Shown piece after piece: positions 1 through 11,929 of a DNA stretch of 64,000 bases. The position numbers were made by a program, and so were the translations under genes. This DNA comes from Stictocephala bisonia (taxonomy: Eukaryota; Arthropoda; Insecta; Hemiptera; Membracidae), in assembly GCA_035578905.1 (NCBI GenBank), contig JAQJVL010000002.1:8184717-8248716 (forward strand), in the 5' to 3' direction. The notes under the pieces were generated by a model. It saw only the letters and a program-made list of their open reading frames with translations, searched no databases and was not told the origin of the DNA. Within the stretch, counting starts at the first letter, position 1; each line of letters begins with the position of its first letter.

Positions 1-240
1 CACTAATGGCTTTGTTATATAGTATAGAGATATTATATAACAAAGCCATTAGGGAAATAAGATACTATCTAACGAAAAAATGAGTTGAAGAGATACTGTC
101 TAACGAAATTCACTATCTAAGTTGGAGTCAACTAATTCCATCGGTAGATAGTGAATTTCGTTAGACAGTATCTCTTCAACTCATTTTTTCGTTAGATAGT
201 ATCTATTTCCCTAATGGCTTTGTTATATAATATCTCTTCA
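1..240. repeat. Long near-perfect inverted repeat (hairpin)
   Basis: Positions 23-119 are the reverse complement of 145-240 with about one indel and very few mismatches, separated by a ~25-bp loop. A smaller hairpin built on the word CTAATGGCTTTGTTATA lies at 2-52. The arms are made of the same words as the tandem repeat that follows, so this looks like a head-to-head copy of that repeat. The window starts inside it, so its left limit is unknown. Confidence 0.85.
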
Positions 241-640
241 ACTAATTCCATCGGTAGATAGTGTATTTCGTTAGACAGTATCTCTTCAACTCATTTTCTT
301 CGTTAGATAGTATATATTTCACTAATGGCTTTGTTATATAGTATCTTTTCAACTAATTCCACCGGTAGATAGTGAATTTCGTTAGACAGTATCTCTTCAA
401 CTCATTTTCTTCGTTAATTAGTATCTATTTCACTAATAACATTGTTATATAGTATCTCTTCAACTAATTCCATCGGTAGATAGTGTATTTCATTAGACAG
501 TACCTCTTCAACTAATTCCTTCGGTAGATAGCGTATTTTGTTATATAGTAGCCTATCTCTTAAACTCATTTCTTTGTTATATAGTATCTCTTCACCTCAT
601 TTCTTCGTTAGATATCGTCTACCTTACTGCACTAATTAAT
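120..640. repeat. Tandem repeat, ~112-bp unit
   Basis: Units begin CTTCAACTAATTCC near 236, 347 and 458. Each carries GGTAGATAGTG, TTCGTTAGACAGTATCTC, CAACTCATTTTCTTCG and TAATGGCTTTGTTATATAGT. Copies diverge toward the right and fade by about 640. Each unit has an internal sub-repeat (TTCGTTAGA plus AGTATCT twice). No coding content. Confidence 0.8.
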
Positions 641-1039
641 TACATATTGGTATTTTACCACTATGAGAAGATCCAATAACTAGTTTAAGATAGTAGTATA
701 ATGTGAAATCGTTTTATTTATATGAAATTTAATAATTTTAGTCATTCAGTTTTTTTCTTCAGACATAGTTTTTGAATGAGCTAAAATAATTATTGTTGTG
801 ATTCATTAGTGTATTATTATAAATTAACTCACCAATTATAGAATGTATAGATTTATTAAATGGTGAAAATCTTCTAAATATTTTTATTACCGTATTAATA
901 AATAAGCTATATTGCCATAGCTTGGAAAGAGACATCAACGGTGGGTTTTAAAGAAGGCGGCAATTGAGAACAAGTATACTACCAAACCATTCGGTATAAT
1001 AATTATATTATAAATATCTTATTTATCACAAATAATTAT
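641..1039. other. AT-rich spacer, no feature seen
   Basis: Non-repetitive AT-rich sequence without a convincing open frame, RNA gene or element end. Confidence 0.5.
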
Positions 1040-1336
1040 AGTTTGACATGAACGAGCTTATGATATCGTCATCAACCATCCTATCCGGAAGGCGTGCATC
1101 CCACGTAACTCCAGGGCGGACGAGCGGAAGGAAGACCCATTTTTGGGATACCCAAAGAGGGCTGACCCCCGACACTTTCACTGCGCGACTGCACGTCTAG
1201 GTGCCTACCCATGCAAGACCAGCGGGACGTGCTGTCTTGGTACTTCCAGCAAGAAACTGCTTCCAATTGATAGCTTGACCATCCACCCACAAAGAAACTG
1301 CGCATGCTCGAACACCAGCCCGATTTCCATTCTATA
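1040..1336. other. GC-rich island of unknown origin
   Basis: Base composition changes abruptly to about 50% GC. The minus strand is open for roughly 85 codons (about 1339 down to 1081) and the plus strand for 64 (1143-1337). I recognise neither product. It could be a relic exon, a transposon gene fragment, or a non-coding GC patch. No good splice sites or start context favour either strand. Confidence 0.3.
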
Positions 1337-1340
1337 ATTC

Positions 1341-1684
1341 ATTTTCATTTGTCGTAAGAAGATTTATAATACAATTGATTCCTATGTAGTTATTGAAACA
1401 GTTTTAAATTTTCATTTTATGTTATGTTGGAGTTTATCTACATTGCTTTATGTAGTTAAAGGTGGAGAATTTTAGTAAAATTTGGCAACACAACTGTTTT
1501 TCCAAGCTGCAGTTTCTTAGAATAAATGAGGACTTTTTTGTTATACTTAATTTTTAGTATTAACTTAATTTCAACTATGAGGTAGCAGTGTTTGACCTTC
1601 TATTAATTTTTAAAAATTAGTTTTTACTATCAAATGATTTTTTTTATCATTGAGATATTATCTGTCAAAAAATACTATGTATAG
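1341..1684. other. AT-rich spacer, no feature seen
   Basis: No element ends or convincing open frame. Confidence 0.5.
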
Positions 1685-2192
1685 TACGGTGTGTCCTACA
1701 ACCATTTGAATACCTTGCTACGTTGTTTAGCAAATAATTACTAACAAATAATGTTTCATAACATGTGCCCTATCTCGAATGGTTTTCTGCCTATGTGTGA
1801 TTATTTACAAAAATTCAAATATCTAAAAAATAGTTGAAGATAAAATACTGAAACTCACTGAGAATATGTGTCTAAATGGGATATTTTTTATAGAAAACTG
1901 TGTTTTCCTAAGAATGTTGTTTGGAAATGGCAATAGTTAAAAAAATGGCATTGCTAAATACCTAAAAGAACAACTAATTTTTAACTGTCACAAGTTGAAA
2001 GGAATTTTTCAAAATAAATTAAAATTTTCAATAAAATATATCCAATTCTGATCAAAATTCTTACCAAGTTTCAATAATTTATCGTATACAGTTTTTGAGA
2101 TATTTAGATTTTTGTAAAAATCACATATAGACACAAACCAATCGATATAGGACACATGTTATATTGTATAGTTTGAACTCCGTACCCTATTA
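1685..2192. mobile_element. Decayed fold-back MITE, M1 family
   Basis: The subterminal block 1760-1830 (CCTATCTCGAATGGTTTTCT, then TTTACAAAAATTCAAATATC) is the imperfect inverse of 2097-2163. Ends resemble TACGGTGTGTCC at left and GTACCCTAT at right. The subterminal words match the intact palindromic element at 7601-8459 (CCTATCTCGATTCGTTTTCT, TTTACAAAAATG), so this is an older, shorter relative. It has no coding capacity and was presumably mobilised by a Tc1/mariner-type transposase elsewhere. Confidence 0.65.
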
Positions 2193-2522
2193 AGGCTTTA
2201 TACTAACGTTTCTATGTATAGGTTTATTATGCCAAAGTGATGATTTGAAAAAGTTTCTCGTCTACACTTCTTATGTTAAACTGTTGATTGAGAAATAAAA
2301 GTATTATTGTAATGTTTCAACTAAACATTTTCTGTGCGGTTAGTATTACCTTTTTTGGCACCTTGGTGAATCGTAATATAACTAAAATGTATTTCTACAT
2401 TGAGTCAGAAGTTAATCGTGTAGAATAGTGTTGTTTCATTAGTAAGTATTAGTATTTCTAATACTAATTTATCAATTACGTTTTTTCGGTTCGATTTTAT
2501 TTGATTGATTCATATTTCCTTC
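2193..2522. other. AT-rich spacer, no feature seen
   Basis: No repeat partner in this window and no convincing open frame. Confidence 0.5.
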
Positions 2523-2826
2523 TTAACCAACAATACCACAACAGGTACAACTGTACAATTGTGAAGGTCGGCATATTCTTAGAATCAAGACATTTTGCAG
2601 GTAACTTGAACTCCTTAGAGTCCACGTAAAGTTTTCATCCAATACCCTCCAGTGACAATAAGAATTCTTCAGGACATTGACCCAGAATTCACTTACAGTT
2701 AACATGGTCCGCAGGACTGTGCATGAACTTAATTCAACGAGTGAAGTATCGATGGTCAACACTCTAGGGGATTCGAACCTTGGACATTGCAGTTCGAAAC
2801 CTTAACCACTGAACCACTTGCTGGCA
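2523..2826 (-). mobile_element. tRNA-derived SINE candidate
   Basis: On the minus strand there is a box A-like TGGTTCAGTGGTTAAG (2801-2816). A perfect box B, GGTTCGAATCC, follows at 2769-2779 with tRNA-like spacing of about 26 bp. The downstream 240 bp (2523-2762) would be the SINE body. It happens to be open for 79 codons on the minus strand, but I see no protein signature. There is no acceptor stem, so it is not a functional tRNA gene. Confidence 0.55.
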
Positions 2827-3069
2827 AATTATACTTTATTTACCTCTTTGTATTAACGTTGTAAAAACGTTGCTAGTGAATATGTAGGTCAAAGAGATAA
2901 TAAATGGACGAGTGAGAGTTGTATTCGTAAAAAGTTCTGGCGATCTCATTTCGATTGTCGAGACTGTCAATTATCGACATCTCTATCTTGAGAATGAAAG
3001 ACAAGAGGGAGAGGCCCGGCGGGGCATCAGGGCCAGGGTCAAGGGGAAAGTCGGCTAACGGTGCTGCTA
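2827..3069. other. Spacer with short GC-rich patch
   Basis: Mostly AT-rich. 3001-3060 is GC-rich (GAGAGGCCCGGCGGGGC) and leads into the satellite that follows. No gene seen. Confidence 0.4.
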
Positions 3070-3640
3070 CAGACCACTTTCCTTCTCCGCAGTGATTGAA
3101 CTAACACCGGGTAATTCGAATATACGAATAATCTGGGGTAATATTCGAATAGGCCGTCACTGCCTTGGTACTAAAGTTGCAATGATATAACCCTTTCCTT
3201 CTTCACAGTGACTGAACTAATTCTATGGTAGTTCGAATATACGGATACTCGCATATTCGATACACTTCTTACCAATTCGAATATGCTGTTACTGCCTTGG
3301 TACTAAAGTTGCAGTGATATACTCCTTTCCTTCTTCAAAGTGACTGAACTAACTCTAGGGTAGTTCGAATATACGGATACTCTGGGGTAGTATTCGAATA
3401 GGCTGTCACTGCCTTGGTACTAAAGTTGCAGTGATGTACCCCTTTCCTACTTCACATGGATGGAACTAACTCTAGGGTCGTTCGAATATCGGAATATTCT
3501 TGTGTCTAGGTACCAAGATGTTTCGCGATAGATCCCTTTCTTTATCCACTGGGACTGAAGTAACTCTAGAGTAATTTGAATATTCGAGTAAACTGGAGAA
3601 GTATTCGAATATGCTAGGTACTAACATACACTAAACTGTG
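3070..3640. repeat. Five-copy satellite, ~95-130 bp unit
   Basis: Units begin CCTTTCCTTCTTCACAGTGA near 3077, 3192, 3324, 3441 and 3534. They contain GTAGTTCGAATATACGGATA, TATTCGAATAGGCTGTCACT and GCCTTGGTACTAAAGTTGCA. TTCGAATA is palindromic and occurs twice per unit. Unit length varies by indels, so the array is old. Confidence 0.85.
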
Positions 3641-4417
3641 TTGTAGTTTGAACACTTAAAAACTCTTACTGGTATTTGATTACGCTGTCACTTTTTAGAT
3701 CCTGACGTCAACGAAAACATAAGTGAAAACTGTTGGTTGCTTGAAGATGAACGTATGATTGTTTATCTGTTAAATCAATATTAATACAGTAAAATGCAGC
3801 CAAGGCCAGTAAACGTAATTTTACTGTGGAATCAGAACACCGAAATATCGGTTCAAAACACCACTAATTATATAGGTTGTAAAAAACGTTCACTATCGTT
3901 ACCTGAATATCCAAGGACACGCAATAAGACTGTTTGATGAACGAATTGTGGCGGATAAAAACTGGTTGATAAACAAAAGTTTGTTAATAATTATAATTCG
4001 CACCTTCTAATAATTGTTAATTTATTAATAATACGTTAACAATTAATAATAATTATTGTGCGTTTTATTACAAAGATTGGATATACGTTACTCATGAGTC
4101 ACAGGTGAATAAGTCAATAGAGCTGTGTATAAATACATTCATAGGAAATCTTGAAGCAAGAGCTGTTCTTGAAAGTAATGAGAACAATTAACTTCTTAGT
4201 GTGTAAAATTCTTTTAAAATTCTCAAAAATCTAAACCTTAAAATTATACTATTAGAAGCGAAAAAATAGTGGCGTATTTTTTTATAATTGTGTTTCTATA
4301 TGATATATAACTTTATTAGAGCTGGAGTGGATTTAATCTAAGGCACATGTAAAATGGTACAACACTAAAACACTAAACTGATGATAGCAAGTTTGAAGTC
4401 GGTAAATTAACACACAA
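3641..4417. other. AT-rich spacer, no gene
   Basis: 3970-4060 is extremely AT-rich with TTAATAATTATAA-type words. No coding or structural feature can be supported. Confidence 0.5.
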
Positions 4418-4610
4418 AGAAGAAATAAACATAGGACACATCCAACAGTGCGCTAAGAGTATGTCAAGTCAGTGTGTCGAGTAGTTCCTCCAGTTTACCA
4501 AGTGATGGCAAGACCCTAGCACATTGTCAGTCCATCCCTTACAACCCCCCCCCCCAACCCCCAAAATCTAGATGGATAAACGTAGTAAATTATTAGATCA
4601 AGTGTAAATA
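4418..4610. repeat. Dispersed repeat R1, copy 1
   Basis: Shares ordered words with 25195-25375: AATAAACA, GTGCGCT, GTGTGTCGAGTAGTT, CTCCAGTTT, TTGTCAG, ATAAACGTAGTA. A run of 11 C (4545-4555) lies inside this copy only. Family identity unknown. Confidence 0.7.
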
Positions 4611-4725
4611 TGTACATTAGTTTTAATCTTTGTATAACGGCCACTGATATTTTCGTTGTGGCCATAAGACATCGACATCTGTTTCTCTAGTCTGTATTTA
4701 AAATGAACAATTTCAATCATTCTTT

Positions 4726-4830
4726 TTCTCTATTCGAGCAACAAATCTGGTAGCTAAACTGTCACGGATTTGTGATCTCCCATCTATGGCAGTTACCACA
4801 CAGAATGTTTAACACTGAGTTGCCGGCCAT
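4726..4830 (-). pseudogene. Fragment of N1 non-LTR retrotransposon region
   Basis: The word block CAACAAATCTGGTAGCTAAA to ATGGCAGTTACCAC matches 18555-18640 in the same order. Read on the minus strand both copies are open and share the pattern VV-AI-GR-QI-D--ATRF. The 18.6-kb copy runs almost directly into the C-terminal domain of a non-LTR retrotransposon. Here only this piece survives. The coding interpretation is an inference. Confidence 0.5.
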
Positions 4831-7080
4831 TCATAAGTCAGACTTCTCTTTCACAGATCAGATATGACTAGCTCTACTTGAATTTGGTTCTATCAAGTTA
4901 CAACAACAGCGGGCAATATCTTAAAATCCTTTCCTACTACTTCAGATACTGTCATTAACACGTTTAAAAAAACAAACCCAACCTGTGGGTGAAGTAGGCA
5001 TGTGCTATTACGTCGGCCAACAAGTCTTTACTTCAAGCCTCGCGGGGTACACAAACTTCCTGGTCAAGGCGAAGGCCGACCTGGCTTGCCTTTGTCTTTA
5101 TTTACGTGGATGGCTTAAGTCTTTGGTCAAATATCACTCCATTTACATATCAGGTTAACTTCGCTACACTCAAATAAATTGGCGAGTATAACGTTTCTAA
5201 ACCACTGTCACTCATAATTAATCGAGTGTAAATTTTATTTTATTGCTGTACACAACTTAACGAATTGGCTGTAAGTATAAATTATAAACAATCCTTAAAG
5301 TGTAAAAATCAAAACTATTTTTTACGTTTTGACGTGTTTCTTTTTTTGAATATAAAATGTATATTAGACTATTTATGAAGATTTAATTAATAATATTTTG
5401 TAACCCATTTTTATAGTACACATAAGCTTTGTCAGCTTGTATGTTGTGCATCCTTATTACACGTTTCTTTTTTTCTATATTTTAATGGGTCTTACACTCT
5501 AGCACTGTTAGAATGATGTTGTTAGCCTGCATCATAGATAAACAAACTATATACAGAATATGCGAGTCTCCATACTATTTATGTAGATTACTTTGTTACG
5601 GTATTTTGTGTAGTTTGTGGACTGTCCGGTTTGCAGCGCGTCGAGTGTTTGTGGACTGAGGTCGGGGGGTTTCTGAAACTCACAGAAGTTTATTAAATTT
5701 AAAATAAATATGTAAAATAGTCATACACAAACAAAATATGTAATATTTTCATTCGCAGTTTCTAATTTTACTGTTTAAATTAAAATTAATAAGACACTAT
5801 TTTAAGGCTTTTTTTCAACGTAATCAAACGTTATTTTAGAAATACGTTGAACGTCAATTATATTTTGGAGACCATGCTGAGTGAAGCGCACAGGGCTTGA
5901 GGGTAGTTGTTTAGCTTTACTCCCTGACCTTTCCACCTATTTAACAGAGCTCGATTATGATTTTGTTTCTTTTTACACTCTACAAACAGGTTTGTTGATC
6001 GTCTATCTAATTCACATTTAGGTTTTACGTTTCCCAATCCTCAACTTACAATAAATTACACCTTATAATATAAGAACAAAAATCATTTATCGATACAAAC
6101 TTTACTCTTAAACGTGTTCACTAATGTGTTAACGACGACTTTACACGATGAGTTTGATAAAAAAATTTGACAAGGGAGTAAAAAATTGTCTGAAACCCTC
6201 CTTTTAACATTCAGATAAAAAAGAGAAAGTTTCTTAGGTTTCCATTAGGATTTCAACAGAATATTGGAATGTTGTAATAACGCTCAGACCAACCACGATG
6301 CCCTTTCAGTGCGAAAGTTAAGTTACTTACTACATTAATGAACGTGGAAAACCAGATTCTACAGCTTTATTACTACTGGTTTCCACAACAACACGGACCT
6401 AGCAATAGGCTACCTGTCAGAGCAACAGGTCATCTCAGTATGCTGGCCTATCATATTGTGATAGGACTACTAGTTACCTCACTGCCTGTGTCGTTGGCGA
6501 TGTAATCAAGTGCGTCTGAAGTCCAAACTATTCGTCAGATGGTGTAAGTAGTCGGTTTTTTTGCGTTACTCAACTTAACCACACACGCAATGTGGCAAGA
6601 ACGCTACTCAACAGACTGTATTGGAGCAGTTATCTTTCATGGGTACATAGTTTCTGGACGCCTTTTTGGATTCCTATAGTGTTGCAGTGGAGATTCTAGG
6701 AATTTATACTTGTTCCTGGTATGTTCCCTTCTAGACCGCCTTAGAAAAAGTACGTTGATAAAGTTTATTTGTTTTCATGAAATTCACCTTGCACGATCAT
6801 TTAGTATAAATGTCTACGATAAAGAGTACTATAAAAGTATATTGATAAATAACCTTAAGATATAAAAATAATTAGCATCATCGACAACTTCAAGTCAAGA
6901 TAAAAAATAGAGCTAAACACAATTCCTTGCATCATTCAACAATTAAATTTCAGTAATCAATAATTTTTCTTCAACTTTATCCATATATGTTATCATAGGT
7001 ATTCCGATAAAAAAATGCACAGATCGCTCAAAGTATAGGGAAGACTATACAAGTTTTTCATGTGGAATAGGCACTCTGTA
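4831..7080. other. Long gene-poor spacer
   Basis: About 2.2 kb without a supportable feature. Small GC-richer patches occur at 5030-5110, 5640-5680 and 5870-5940, none with a usable open frame. The remainder is ordinary AT-rich sequence. Confidence 0.5.
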
Positions 7081-7093
7081 CAGGTTCTCTTGC

Positions 7094-7285
7094 GTGCGGC
7101 TTTCCCTTAATGAACGGGAAACAATTGCCATAATGAAGAGGGACAGAAGTCTCGGTGAACTGTTACGATCTGACAACTACGGGCAGTCCACAATAAATCG
7201 ACGCATTGCTAGCGGAGAGTCCAGAAACTTCATAAAACAACGTGACACTGTTAAGAAAGGACTTGATAAATCTATACATAGATAG
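7094..7285 (+). other. Unidentified 63-codon open frame
   Basis: The predicted product is basic and begins with a motif LNERETI followed by residues that could form a short helix-turn-helix (YGQSTINRR). The pattern loosely recalls the start of Tc1/mariner-type transposases, but length and identity are too small to call. No intron signals or neighbours support it. Confidence 0.2.
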
Positions 7286-7489
7286 TTTATGAATAGTTCT
7301 CTAGTATTTTAGTACCCTGTATATTAGTAAGGTAATATTCAAACATCTTATTATCAGGTAATATTTGAAGTCTTATTTATCAAAACAGGTGGAATGCGTG
7401 TAAGCAATTAAACAGATGATTTTATATGATCTTTAAACATTTACGTGTTTAATGAATGGTTAGTTGCTATTGTCGTGTAAGCAGCGGTA

Positions 7490-8655
7490 TTTTATAATGA
7501 TCATACCGTAACTCTTGAATTGTCATTTTTAATAGGTATAAAACTGTTCTAGTGGACCATAAGTTGGTTTTTGTAAAAACTTGTGAGTTTTTGTGGAGTA
7601 CAGGGTGTCCAGCTTCGACTGTCGCATATGTTATAGTATTCTTTGTCAGGTCAGTACAAGCAAATAATTCCGAATAATATCTGTCCTATCTCGATTCGTT
7701 TTCTGTCTGTGTCTCTGTATGTGTTGTTTACAAAAATGTTAATGTCTCAAAATCCCTTTGATATATGATACTGAATTTTCGTATGAAAGTTGATCTTAAA
7801 AAGACACACTTTATGTAAAAAGGCTGAATGTCTAAGATTATCAGTTTCAAAATGGCGGCTTTCCAAAAATATCAAAGTCAAATATAAAAAAAACTACACA
7901 TTTTACCCAAAAAATGTTAAAATACAATATTTGAAGATTACGTTATACCAAATTCAACGATTTGCCAATTTAATATCACTTGATAAATAACTAAGAAAAC
8001 TTATTTTTTGTAACTGAAAGTGTTATTATATTACGAGTGCTTTTAACCAGTTAACAATGCTTCCTTTCACAAAAAATAAGTTTTCTTTGTTATTTATCAA
8101 CCGATCATTTAATTGAATAACGTAGTCTACAAATATTGTATTTAAACATTTTTTGTTAATACGTGTAGTTTTTTTTATACTTGACTTTGAAATGTTTGGA
8201 CAGCCGCCATTTTGAAACGGATGATTTTAGACATTCGGCCTTTTTACATAAAACGTGTCTTTTTAAGATCAACTTTCATACGAAAATTCAGTATTGTATG
8301 TCAAATGAATTATGAAATATTCAAAATTGTGTAAAAAACACAAACAGACACAGACAGGAAACGAACCGAGATAGGACACATGTTATGTGGCATTATTTGC
8401 TTGTATTGACCTGACAAACGATCATTTAAAATATGCGACGGTCGAAGCTGGACACCCTGTATTTTCTTATACAGTTAAAGATATGAAAGTTAAAATGTCC
8501 TCCTTGACCAATTAAAATAAAAACTCGTAATATTAAGTTATGGTTTAATATATCGGACCTTTAATAATCATAAAGTGTTCACCATAATTAATTATCATAG
8601 TAAACATGAATCGTACAGTTGAAATAGAACAGCGTGTAAGTTTCTTACCAGACGG
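7490..8655 (+). repeat. Dispersed repeat R3, copy 1, split by a MITE
   Basis: The segments 7490-7598 and 8462-8655 match, in order, the uninterrupted copies at 40690-41060 and 53125-53476. Shared words include AGTGGACCATAAG, GGACCTTTAATAATCATA, GTTCACCATAAT and AGTTGAAATAGAA. The copy was interrupted by the palindromic element at 7601-8459. Confidence 0.8.
7599..8461. mobile_element. 859-bp palindromic Tc1/mariner-like MITE (M1)
   Basis: The element starts CAGGGTGTCCAGCTTCGAC at 7601 and ends with the exact inverse (GTCGAAGCTGGACACCCTG) at 8459, flanked on each side by TA. The two arms (7601 to about 8021, and about 8063 to 8459) are long near-perfect inverted repeats around a ~40-bp loop, so nearly the whole element is one hairpin. 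TA duplication and CAGGGTGT-type termini are typical of Tc1/mariner-IS630 elements. There is no transposase, so it is non-autonomous. The insertion site can be read from the uninterrupted R3 copies. Confidence 0.9.
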
Positions 8656-8814
8656 TAAGTTTTCATGTCTGGTATATAAGCTGTGTAGCGGTGACTTGGC
8701 AATGTTGCTTCTGTCTGTATAATTCTCAAATTGTTATCTTAACAACGAGACGGTAACTACATCTCTGACATGGTTCTTCAAATGTCGAAAGACTGAAATG
8801 AAGACATTACAGTC
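8656..8814. other. Spacer, no feature seen
   Basis: Mixed composition with GTAAGTTTTC at 8656, which belongs to the right edge of the repeat. Nothing else supportable. Confidence 0.4.
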
Positions 8815-9118
8815 ACCTTAAGGTCCCCGGATGGACGTCTCATGTCCAAGGCTGAGTGAGCCAACTCCTGCCGGCCATCCGGCAAGCAGGTCCATCCTTG
8901 CTCAATCCGGCCCACTCCCTTCTAGCCGATCCTCATGATATTCGAGGACATGCCGCCCAAACCGGACCACTTTCCTGATGTATCTTGTAGCATTTCGAGC
9001 AGGACGATATCCTGGACCGACAAAAACCGCTGTTTATGTAACACTTAGAAGTTCTCTCGGCAAATGTCAAGTTGAAAAAGTGTAACAAATTTGGTTGGCA
9101 AATAAATGTCATTTGCAT
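8815..9118. other. GC-rich segment of unknown identity
   Basis: GC-rich with inverted words (GGATGG, GCCGGCCATCCGGC). The minus strand is open for 61 codons at 8933-9118 and the plus strand has similar short openings. I recognise no domain. It may be a decayed transposon or SINE fragment. Confidence 0.25.
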
Positions 9119-9784
9119 AATTTAAATCATCAGTTGGACAAATTGATTGTGGCATTAGGCTACTCTTAAAAAAATGTTTTCATTATTAGTTTTATTATAT
9201 ATGAATATAAACTACTATGCAAACTAAATAAAAGAAATTATGACCAAAGTGAAATATAAGAATAACTCATAATTTATGTTATTGTCAGTTATAAGGCAAT
9301 TTAATGACTTTATTTGAAGAGTCGAGTGAGAACTGATGACTTATCACCAACTCAAAAATAAGTTACGCCGTAAACTAAAATCATATAATTCTACATTAAT
9401 TAGTTCATATTAAAGTAAAGTTTTCTGTTAGTGAACTTATTTTAATACGTTGGTGTGTGTACTTTTTTTTAAGTGCATTTTTGTTATTAGTCATATTTAG
9501 TAATTTTGTTAGGAAAAGTTAGTTTTAAGAAATATTTTTCGAAATTTGAAGAATCGCGTCAAAGATTTAATTACATGAAAATCTTATAGTTACTGTCTTA
9601 TTGTTTGATTTTAGTTTTGGTCAACGTAGAAAATACTTTTGTTTAAGTTTCCTTTGAGTTTTAGCTAACAAAGACGTATGGTATGGTGAAATAATCTAAA
9701 TTCTATTTGTTTATAGTTCATGGTAAGAAAATACTAGGTCTATCTTTTTATAATACATACTCAAATTAATTTTTTTTCTGACGA
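9119..9784. other. AT-rich spacer, no feature seen
   Basis: T-rich sequence leading into the minisatellite. No open frame worth recording. Confidence 0.5.
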
Positions 9785-11757
9785 AAGTTGTTTAGGTTTA
9801 GGTATGACTTGTTTTGGTTCATGGCAAAATACGAGCATTTTGTTTAGGTATTCCTTGTTTTGGTTCATGGCAAAATACGAGCATTTTGTTTAGGTATTCC
9901 TTGTTTTGGTTCATGACGAAATACGAGCATTTTGTTTAGGTATGCCATGTTTTGGTTCATGACGAAATACAGAATTTTGTTTAGGTATGCCATGTTTTGG
10001 TTCATGACGAAATACGAGCATTTTGTTTAGGTATTCCATGTTTTGGTTCATGACGAAATACGAGCATTTTGTTTAGGTATGCCATGTTTTGGTTCATGAC
10101 GAAATACAGAATTTTGTTTAGGTATGCCATGTTTTGGTTCATGACGAAATACAGAATTTTGTTTAGGTATGCCATGTTTTGGTTCATGACGAAATACAGA
10201 ATTTTGTTTAGGTATGCCATGTTTTGGTTCATGACGAAATACAGAATTTTGTTTAGGTATGCCATGTTTTGGTTCATGACGAAATACAGAATTTTGTTTA
10301 GGTATGACATGTTTTGGTTCATGACGAAATACAGAATTTTGTTTAGGTATGCCATGTTTTGGTTCATGACGAAATACAGAATTTTGTTTAGGTATGACAT
10401 GTTTTGGTTCATGACGAAATACAGAATTTTGTTTAGGTATTCCATGTTTTGGTTCATGACGAAATACGAGCATTTTGTTTAGGTATTCCATGTTTTGGTT
10501 CATGACGAAATACGAGCATTTTGTTTAGGTATTCCATGTTTTGGTTCATGATGAAATACGATCATTTTGTTTAGGTATTCCTTGTTTTGGTTCATGGCAA
10601 AATACGAGCATTTTGTTTAGGTATTCCTTGTTTTGGTTCATGACGAAATACGAGCATTTTGTTTAGGTATTCCTTGTTTTGGTTCATGGCAAAATACGAG
10701 CATTTTGTTTAGGTATGCCATGTTTTGGTTCATGACGAAATACGAGCATTTTATTTAGGTATGCCATGTTTTGGTTCATGACGAAATACAGAATTTTGTT
10801 TAGGTATGCCATGTTTTGGTTCATGACGAAATACGAGCATTTTGTTTAGGTATTCCATGTTTTGGTTCATGACGAAATACGAGCATTTTGTTTAGGTATG
10901 CCATGTTTTGGTTCATGACGAAATACAGAATTTTGTTTAGGTATGCCATGTTTTGGTTCATGACGAAATACAGAATTTTGTTTAGGTATGCCATGTTTTG
11001 GTTCATGACGAAATACAGAATTTTGTTTAGGTATGCCATGTTTTGGTTCATGACGAAATACAGAATTTTGTTTAGGTATGCCATGTTTTGGTTCATGACG
11101 AAATACAGAATTTTGTTTAGGTATGACATGTTTTGGTTAATGACGAAATACAGAATTTTGTTTAGGTATGCCATGTTTTGGTTCATGACGAAATACGAGC
11201 ATTTTGTTTAGGTATTCCATGTTTTGGTTCATGACGAAATACAGAATTTTGTTTAGGTATGCCATGTTTTGGTTCATGACGAAATACGAGCATTTTGTTT
11301 AGGTATTCCTTGTTTTGGTTCATGGCGAAATACGAGCATTTTGTTTAGGTATGCCATGTTTTGGTTCATGATGAAATACGATCATTTTGTTTAGGTATTC
11401 CTTGTTTTGGTTCATGACGAAATACGAGCATTTTGTTTAGGTATTCCATGTTTTGGTTCATGGCGAAATACGAGCATTTTGTTTAGGTATGCCATGTTTT
11501 GGTTCATGACGAAATACGAGCATTTTGTTTAGGTATGCCATGTTTTGGTTCATGACGAAATACGAGCATTTTGTTTAGGTATTCCATGTTTTGGTTCATG
11601 GCGAAATACGAGCATTTTGTTTAGGTATGCCATGTTTTGGTTCATGGCGAAATACGATCATTTTGTTTAGGTATGCCATGTTTTGGTTCATGGCGAAATA
11701 CGAGCATTTTGTTTAGGTATTCAATGTTTTGGTTCATGACGAAATACGATAATCTTG
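9785..11757. repeat. 43-copy minisatellite with 45- and 46-bp unit types
   Basis: The unit is GTTTTGGTTCATGACGAAAT, then either ACGAGCATTTT (46 bp) or ACAGAATTTT (45 bp), then GTTTAGGTATKCCAT. I count about 43 occurrences of GTTTTGGTTMA. The 45-bp type runs consecutively at about 10085-10445 and 10904-11174, flanked by 46-bp blocks. This indicates duplication of multi-unit segments. 45-bp runs are open in several frames on both strands because 45 is a multiple of three. Those frames are artefacts. Confidence 0.97.
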
Positions 11758-11929
11758 TTTCAGTACAAAACAGTACAACCTCTTCTTTTTATTTATTTAT
11801 TTTTAAGTCACTGATAATTAAGCTGCAGGCGTATACGAATTTTTAATAACTGTATTGTTGTCTTGAATGAAGAATTTAGTCTTTTTACAAACTAATATCA
11901 TCTATTCCTAACAAAGTGTCTTTAATTAA

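Noticed and set aside
2760..2826. Functional tRNA gene on the minus strand
   Set aside because: Box A and B are present but no acceptor stem, D-arm or anticodon stem can be folded, so a SINE is more likely.
10002..11211. Long repetitive open frames (up to 151 codons) across the minisatellite
   Set aside because: They exist only because one unit type is 45 bp, open on several frames of both strands, and end wherever a 46-bp unit occurs.
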